Origin: Phoronis australis | Taxonomy: Eukaryota; Phoronida; Phoronidae | Length of the DNA: 64,000 nucleotides | Assembly (NCBI GenBank): GCA_002633005.1 | Contig: NMRA01000389.1 | Coordinates: 326,041-390,040 of the forward strand | Direction: 5' to 3' | The notes under the pieces: generated by a model | The model's input: the letters and a program-made list of their open reading frames with translations, nothing else | What the model was told of the DNA's origin: nothing | Database searches by the model: none | Shown here: positions 1-64,000 of the stretch, piece after piece | Layout: each line of letters opens with the position of its first letter | How positions within the stretch are numbered: the first letter of the stretch is position 1 | Made by a program: the position numbers and the translations under genes

Positions 1-98
1 CAAGTGCAAGCCTATCACTAACAACACACAAGGACAGACGGACTGGACAGTGGTCATGCATGTTAATACAATGCCAATTTACATTCTTTCAATCCATG

Positions 99-58275
<58,177 letters not shown>

Positions 58276-59014
58276 TTTGATAAAATAGAAGACCCCTTTC
58301 ACGCCATCCGACACACCAAAACACACACGTTCCTAACGGTACACTGCCAATGTTGTTGGAGCTTCAATCAATGAGCATACATTGGATGCAGCATAATAAT
58401 CGGGTTAGGAGAAATGAAAGTCGAACGACTTCGCCGTAGGGCCGTCATAATTTGGTTCATTGTAGTACTGAGTGTAACCACGCTTGTAGTCCTTGGAACA
58501 TCGAATGAGAGCTACCACGAGAAATTTTGGGTCTTAATTTCTCAGTCACCCTGACCCACACAAGGTAAATACTTTTAAGCTCAAACTAACACCAGAGGGC
58601 TCTCCCTGTACGGACGAAAGATATGTAAGGCTAACAGCTGACTGTGCCGCGGGGCCATCGTCTGCCGCGCCAGTCGTGGATGCGCCAACCGTTGATCCAC
58701 AGATTTTTTGCGGCTCATAAAGTAACAAAAACACATTTTTTGTCGTTTTATAACTCAGATCAAAGATAATAACATCAAAAAGCCTACCCCATCCAACAAA
58801 AACCCACGAAATGCGTGTCACGGGTCTTAAAACGCGGTTTTACGCCCTACTCGGGATATAGACTTCTTGGGATTATGAGCTTTCACCAATGCTTATGAAA
58901 CGACACAATCCGTAGTCTTGTGATTTTATTACAATTCGCCAAATCTCGACGTTTTCTGCCATCTCACTATTCCGGTGACTCCTCCAATAGCCTGAAGTAG
59001 ACTGCCATCGAGTG

Positions 59015-59077
59015 CCTGGGGGCCCAGCTCCGCCGATTGAGCGTTAGGCTACGACCGCGCGGGGTTCCGGGATCTGC
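59015..59077 (+). mobile_element. tRNA-like SINE remnant
   Basis: agctccgccgattgagc resembles a tRNA D-arm (agctc paired with gagc), followed by gttaggctacga in the anticodon-arm position and ggggttccgggatc near a B box. It is incomplete and GC-rich compared with its surroundings. Confidence 0.4.
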
Positions 59078-60412
59078 ACTTAGGCTGATGTCAAACAACA
59101 CTTTTCTCGCGATAACGTTGCTTAGAAAAGCATCTCTTGCACTTGGTATGTGAGCTTTTGACGGAAGCCCAATAGTGCCATTTTGACTCGTGAGGAAAAA
59201 ATATTTTCATTATCTGGCGGCAGTCACATAAATCCGTAGCTTTTAATGGAAAATCAAAAAAAAAACATGTAGAACGATAAACGGCATGTGTCAACAGTAG
59301 ACTTACTCATGGCGGAAGTTTGATGAAATTTCCAGCTGTATTGGGAAATAATAAAAATTCATGCTTATTTAGTACCGCGGTAGCAAACTGAGGAACGTTC
59401 CGGCATACCAGGGCAGAAATGCGAATCGTAGGCGGAAGGTAATTATGACAACGCAACTATTATTAAAGAAAACAAAAGTATGTGTTTATATATAACAATT
59501 ATACTACAGCCGCAGAATGTTTCTTCGCCCGCATCTGTATCTCTAGTTTAGTGGGTCAGTGCACGACCAATAACTCTGATTAGAAAACACCAATTTTAAA
59601 AGTTCGAGGTGTTTGAGATGCTGGAAATGGAAGGTTGTTGATTAGGCACGGTTTAGAAAGTTAAAAAGATACCATGCCCGATTTATGGCCTCTTAACAGG
59701 TAATAAAAACGACTTTAATATCCAGTTCTGTGAAACAAAATAATCTGTAATTCTCGACAATCCTCACGTTTTGAGGAAAATTTAAAACACCTTTCAAAGT
59801 CTGCTAAACGGGAAAGCGTGACCTACATTTTTAAAGAATTACACGGCAACTGCGGGAAAAGACCACCCACCAAGGACCATAAAGTCCAATTTGTGAGATA
59901 GGAAGCATGAGTTTTTAGTTGATTCCTGCTTCTGTCTTTCGAAATTCTCGTCAATAATGCATTATCAGATGACAGAACGAGGATTGGTTGAAATCATCAA
60001 AACAGGGTTTAATGTCCTTTTAAGAGAACGAAGTCAAACGCAAAAACAATTTAAACCGCCATCGAACCGGTTTTTATTTTGGATGTATTAGACTAAGCAG
60101 ATAGTTCTGGCAATATTTTAACAACAAAATAAAACGATTTAACACTCAAAACCAGGCGCGTCAAGCGATGCGAAATGTAGCCTTTTCACACCATATTGCA
60201 TCAGCACGAGAAAACAGCAAACAAATAACGGGGAAAACCAGATACAAAAAATTACGTATTAAAGTATCAACGGTCAGTTTTTGTAACCTTAAAAACATTT
60301 TCAAAATTACAATCAACAAGTAGGACCTCTGGATCGATAATTATGTGATTAATTCAAACAGGAAGAAAATGTCTTCCTGCTTTAAGTTATATACAAAAGT
60401 CGTTGTTATTAA

Positions 60413-60570
60413 TCTGGGCCCAGTTGTATAAAAGTTATACGCTACATGGCAACAATGACGTCGCCTTATCACGCGCCACGCTGTTATTGTTGAACAGTGC
60501 ACCTGACGTCATGTAACAATAAAACCTATCCAACGTATAATTTTGAAAGTTTTATGCAACCCAGCCCTGG
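60413..60570. mobile_element. Foldback MITE with CRE-like sites
   Basis: gggcccagttgtataaaagt + tatacg at the left faces cgtataattttgaaagtttt + atgcaacccagccc at the right. Inside are atgacgtcgcc and ctgacgtcatg. No open frame. Confidence 0.55.
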
Positions 60571-61599
60571 TTGCTACCAAGGTGTTAAAAAGACATAAAT
60601 AATGATCCGACAAGTGCACAAAATCATTTTCAGTTGGCTGCTCATGAATTCTTCATGCTTCTTTGTAAATTTAACAGTGGCGACAGATGTTGGATATTGC
60701 CCTAAAACATGTGTTATGCTTACATTATCTGTAAATCCACCTCATTTTGGCTTTGTAAAACTACATGTAACAAAAATTGTCGGAAACTAGCACAGGTGCA
60801 AAATCTAAACATAATATGAACTTTTTTTTACTTTCAATTTTCCTTTTGAGCATCGTCGATCCCGTGTTCACTCTTTAGTTACAAACACGGGGATACAGAC
60901 AATGCGCCTTTCAAAAAATTCAAGAAGCTCATGGCTACCTAGTAGCGCATTTATTACTCGAATGACAATATCATTTTTATCGCTCGGATGTTGGGCTAGA
61001 AACTCTCTAACACTGTGAATGAACTTATCTGACGTCTTTCGCAGTTTTACTCTCCAAATGATTTATGGTAAATTTTCACAGAAAAAATCGAAAATGTTCT
61101 AATTTGTTTAATCGCCTTTTTAGACTCGGGTCTGCTTCCAAACCAGTCGAAATTGGAGAGACTGGTCGCAATAATTGTTGGGTCTTAGAGAAACGTCACA
61201 AATGTGCATCGGAAGAAACGAAACAAATCTAAGGATAATGACTTTTCTCAATGTAAACATGGCAAGGTGATCAGGAGAGAAATGAGTGATTCTCATTTTA
61301 TGCCCCTTGTGTCTTAAATGTCAGGCGTCTTGTGCAGCGTTCACACGCAGACCGGTCAGAATCTGGAAGATCAAAATCTGATCCGTAGTCTGAAAAAAAA
61401 AAACAAACGTGAACGCTTGTCACCACGTCTGCTTTTCATCATCCGATCGAAAATTCAGCGGCAGATCTTTCTTCTTGCCTTGAAAATCTGATTTGTGATT
61501 ATCATATTACCAGGAATATAAAGCCGTGGCCCTAAGCGCGGCCATGTACTCAAATGTATGGCCATGGTCTGGGTCATTTGTATTCTGACGTGAACAAAA

Positions 61600-62030
61600 A
61601 TGTATGTTTTTAATTGTAAAATGGTAAAAATAAAACTACGAGCGTCGGTACCAAAATATATTAAAATATCCCCCACGTTTAGAGCCATGCGCGCTTTGTC
61701 AAGGGTATCATGCCGACTGCCGAATAGATAGATACAAATAAAATCGCACAGGTAACATATGATATACAACAGGTAGCATGAACAATATCAGTCATTACAA
61801 CGTTCGCGTTTGACTTTTTTCAGACTACTGCCTATTGTATATCACCATGCGGTTACCTGTGCGATTTTATTTATATCAGTCTATTCGGCAGTCTGCGTCA
61901 TACCCTTGACAAAGAGCGCATCGCTCGAAACGCGGGGAATATTTTCATGTATTTTAGTACCGACGCTATTCTTAGCCGTCGGTAACTACACGGCATTCCA
62001 GCATCTATTTGATTTATTCTTTAATTGTAT
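61600..62030. repeat. Imperfect long inverted repeat, arms about 170 bp
   Basis: Reverse complement of about 61635-61785 matches about 61825-61985. It shares cctgtgcgattttattt, tctattcggcagtc, acccttgacaaag and taccgacgct, with a spacer of about 40 bp. Both arms read open over about 45 codons with a similar peptide (CDFI, LFGS, TLDK). Confidence 0.75.
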
Positions 62031-62372
62031 TACTTGTTCAATATTTATGCATTCACCCAAGCAATATTATATATTTTTAGACATGATAACATAACATTTC
62101 GGCCATGACTTATTGGCATAAACAAAAAATAACTGGCCTTGTATCAAAACCAGAGTCACTTGGCATTGCTTTTAATGCTCATTAATACAGCATAATGTCC
62201 TGGCTGTTCGTCTGAAAATATCGCACTAGGAGATTGTCTGCTGCTTAGTCCGTGTCTGTTGTTGGCAATTTGTCCGACATTATATGGTGCTGTGAAGTGA
62301 GGATGAGTTGGCAGTTGGTGGGATGTGCTTTTTTGTATGAACTTATCAATGGGGATTCCATTTCCGTTACCA

Positions 62373-62590
62373 GCTCAAGTCCCAGGCAATGCGCACATGC
62401 GTCATTCTCAATTTTAAGATCGACAAACCCCGAAACATTTCTTGAACCGCTGATGGTTTTGACGTTGCTGTTGGTAACGGGAACAGAATCCTGTCACGGA
62501 AACGAAGATTACGAGACCAATTTTATGAGAGTAAAACGCCTAGTTCCAGTTTTTCCCAGCTAAAGAGGGCGAAATACAGTTTAACATTTC
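62373..62590 (+). mobile_element. Dispersed repeat family C, copy 2
   Basis: Matches 52796-53060, including gttggtaacgggaacagaat, accaattttatgagagtaaa and cagctaaagagggcgaaata. Confidence 0.65.
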
Positions 62591-62704
62591 CATGAAGAAA
62601 TGCTGGCTGCGTTCTTGATTGAACGACTGCCTTCCGCCACAGGATAACATGTGGCTACGTCCGAAATCTGCCAATGAAAAAATGAAATCCTTATTTCATG
62701 TACT

Positions 62705-62710
62705 TTTATT
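62705..62710 (-). terminator. Candidate polyadenylation signal of the GST-like gene
   Basis: tttatt on the plus strand reads AATAAA on the gene strand. It is the first such hexamer after the stop codon and would give a 3' UTR of about 300 nt. Confidence 0.45.
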
Positions 62711-63004
62711 CTAGGAAAAGTAGCCTACTGTTAACTTAGGTTAGTGTAGAACTGTCTGCAACAGTTAGCCAAAAGGCCTACATTTGAATGGCGAAACATG
62801 AATACCCCATTAAACTTAAGCTAATAGTGATGTTCTCACGTTTTCTAACTTTCCAGATGAAGAATACAATAGCTTTCTATCAATCTATTCTACAGTTCCT
62901 TATCAAAAGGGATTCAAGTTTTACTGAAAACAGTTCAGTAACCCACAGCCCCGTCCAGGATGAATGAATGTAAAGAAGGAATAGGCCCATTTTCACAAGA
63001 TTCT

Positions 63005-63346
63005 TTACTTCTTTGTCTTTGCCTCTAAATCAGCTATGTAACCGTCAAATCTACCTTTAACTTCACTATACAGGTTGCTCCAGTGGGGATCCAATTTTGC
63101 TCTTACGCGATCAATGTAAGCCGCAGTTTTGGGATGCGAAGACAAAAGATCGACACCGGCATATGTAGGCTGCAATATTTCAGATGTGGTTAAAAGATCC
63201 GCTACAGTGACTTCATTTCCACACATGAAAGGCTGGTCCTTCAGGAAAAACTCTTCGAAACCAGACAAAGTTTGGTGGATCATTTTGACGTCATTCTTTA
63301 GTTTTTCTTCATCGAATTCACTGAAACCAGCAACAGGACCAACAAC
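63005..63346 (-). CDS. GST-like last exon (113 residues and stop)
   Basis: Acceptor aattttttcag, then VVGPVAGFSEFDEEKLKND. Stop TAA at 63005-63007 after EAKTKK. 342 nt, entering in phase 0. Confidence 0.88.
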   Translation of the reverse strand, partial: VVGPVAGFSEFDEEKLKNDVKMIHQTLSGFEEFFLKDQPFMCGNEVTVADLLTTSEILQPTYAGVDLLSSHPKTAAYIDRVRAKLDPHWSNLYSEVKGRFDGYIADLEAKTKK

Positions 63347-63941
63347 CTGAAAAAATTGATAGCAAATAAAAAACATAGTCAATGCAAATCAATAAATGTG
63401 ACCTGGGGCTAACGTTCGTTCGTGGCAGCATCTTATCCTTATTTATAAGCGAAGTAATTTTAACTTCAGAGATGGCGCCACTTGTGTTCTATATCAGTTT
63501 TAGTCGGAGACTTAGGACTGTGAAAATTGTCTATCAGTGCAGCCGCTGGTTTGAGTGTGTGTGTGCGTGCTTGCGTGCGTGCATATGTGTGGAAGAGGGG
63601 GAGGATAAAATATCTATCTGATTGGACATCATACGGAACAAAATACCCACCCAAATATTGATGGCGCGACCCTGCAAAGTTAACTCAGGCCAAAGGCAGT
63701 CTCCCGCTGCCCGACTGCGGCTCGAATCATGGAATGCAGTTAAAAAAACAAACAAAAGAATAAAATCGCATTTTATAGTACCTTGTTTACTGTAATTGCT
63801 ACACCAAGCTGTCTCAGCGACTTCGAACCGGAATTGTGCCACGACACCGCTTCGTGCACGCGCGCTCTTTGCACCAGGTCCGAAGGATACCAGTGTTCAT
63901 CCACAACGTATTTTGACGCCAAGTAGTACATAATAGCCGGA
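63005..63941 (-). CDS. Theta-like glutathione S-transferase, 3' part (last two exons)
   Basis: Cytosolic enzyme family that joins glutathione to electrophilic compounds. Seen: two exons giving about 166 residues covering the end of the N-terminal domain and the whole helical C-terminal domain. WYPSDLVQRARVHE follows the domain linker, as WYPQDLQARARVDEYL does in GSTT1. Further on come FLKDQPFMCGNEVTVADLL (TVAD is the N-capping box) and EILQPTYAG. The active-site serine and the glutathione-binding half lie in exons beyond 64000. Theta is my best assignment; delta/epsilon-type classes are alternatives. It is transcribed in the same direction as slo, with nothing to suggest a functional link. 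Confidence 0.85.
63347..63781. other. GST-like gene intron
   Basis: 435 bp with gtact donor and ttttttcag acceptor; nothing else recognised. Confidence 0.75.
63782..63941 (-). CDS. GST-like penultimate exon
   Basis: 160 nt, acceptor tatttgtag, donor AACAAG|gtact. It enters with one base completing a codon, then PAIMYYLASKYVVDEHWYPS, DLVQRARVHEAVSWHNSGSK and SLRQLGVAITVNK. The first residues fit the family E-S-x-A-I-x-x-Y-L motif that closes the glutathione-binding domain. Confidence 0.87.
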
Positions 63942-64000
63942 CTACAAATAGAAGAGACAGTGCAATGATTAACAAGAGCAACGCAAACAACAAGTTTCTA

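Larger units (their letters stand above)
58336..63004. other. Intergenic region between slo exon 1 and the GST-like gene
   Basis: Should contain the slo promoter and any non-coding 5' exons, but I see no clear TATA box or start site. CG dinucleotides are more frequent from about 58400 to 59100 than elsewhere. It holds a tRNA-like remnant, two foldbacks and a family C copy. Confidence 0.5.

Overview
The window is nuclear DNA from an animal, probably a marine invertebrate; I cannot place it more precisely. It is AT-rich, and its genes have many short exons bounded by GT-AG introns. The introns are crowded with short inverted-repeat transposons, tRNA-derived SINE remnants and minisatellites. There is one assembly gap of 864 N (3711-4574).

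Almost the whole window (99-58275, minus strand) is one gene: a Slo1/BK-type calcium- and voltage-activated potassium channel (slowpoke/KCNMA1 family). I rebuilt it exon by exon: 23 coding positions, one of which exists as two alternative copies. Every splice phase joins, giving 3222 nt, or 1073 residues plus stop. The parts run from S0 and the start codon (57982-58275) through S1-S4 (44.8-36.9 kb), the pore (34.0 kb), S6 (32.3-32.5 kb), RCK1 (31.0-25.6 kb), a linker with a CKACH haem motif (25.0-14.1 kb), RCK2 (11.3-2.3 kb) with a complete calcium bowl (5.2 kb), to a short last coding exon (99-143). The first 98 bases would be 3' UTR, which leaves the window.

Two things stand out in this gene. 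First, the exon for the end of S6 and the S6-RCK1 linker is duplicated in tandem (32287-32378 and 32454-32545). Both copies are 92 nt with the same phases and are separated by 75 nt, so only one can be used per mRNA. Second, the exon at 26875-26987 appears to take its 3' splice site from the edge of a minisatellite of about 12 units. Each unit carries a copy of the same branchpoint/polypyrimidine/AG module.

Upstream of the channel, 58336-63004 is intergenic DNA with repeats and no gene I can support. At 63005-63941 (minus) are the last two exons of a theta-like glutathione S-transferase; its 5' exons lie beyond the window.

The introns hold several dispersed repeat families. One is a Tc1/mariner-like MITE of about 250 bp (TIR CAGTAAAATCTCACCAA, at least eleven copies). 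Another is a 490-505 bp hAT-like element with TIR CAGGGCTTGGAAT and 6-bp target duplications, present as an inverted pair in intron 1. There are three further families with two or three copies each, plus several foldbacks. Human BK residue numbers quoted below come from memory of the family; with a constant offset of 16, this protein lines up through the membrane and most of RCK1.
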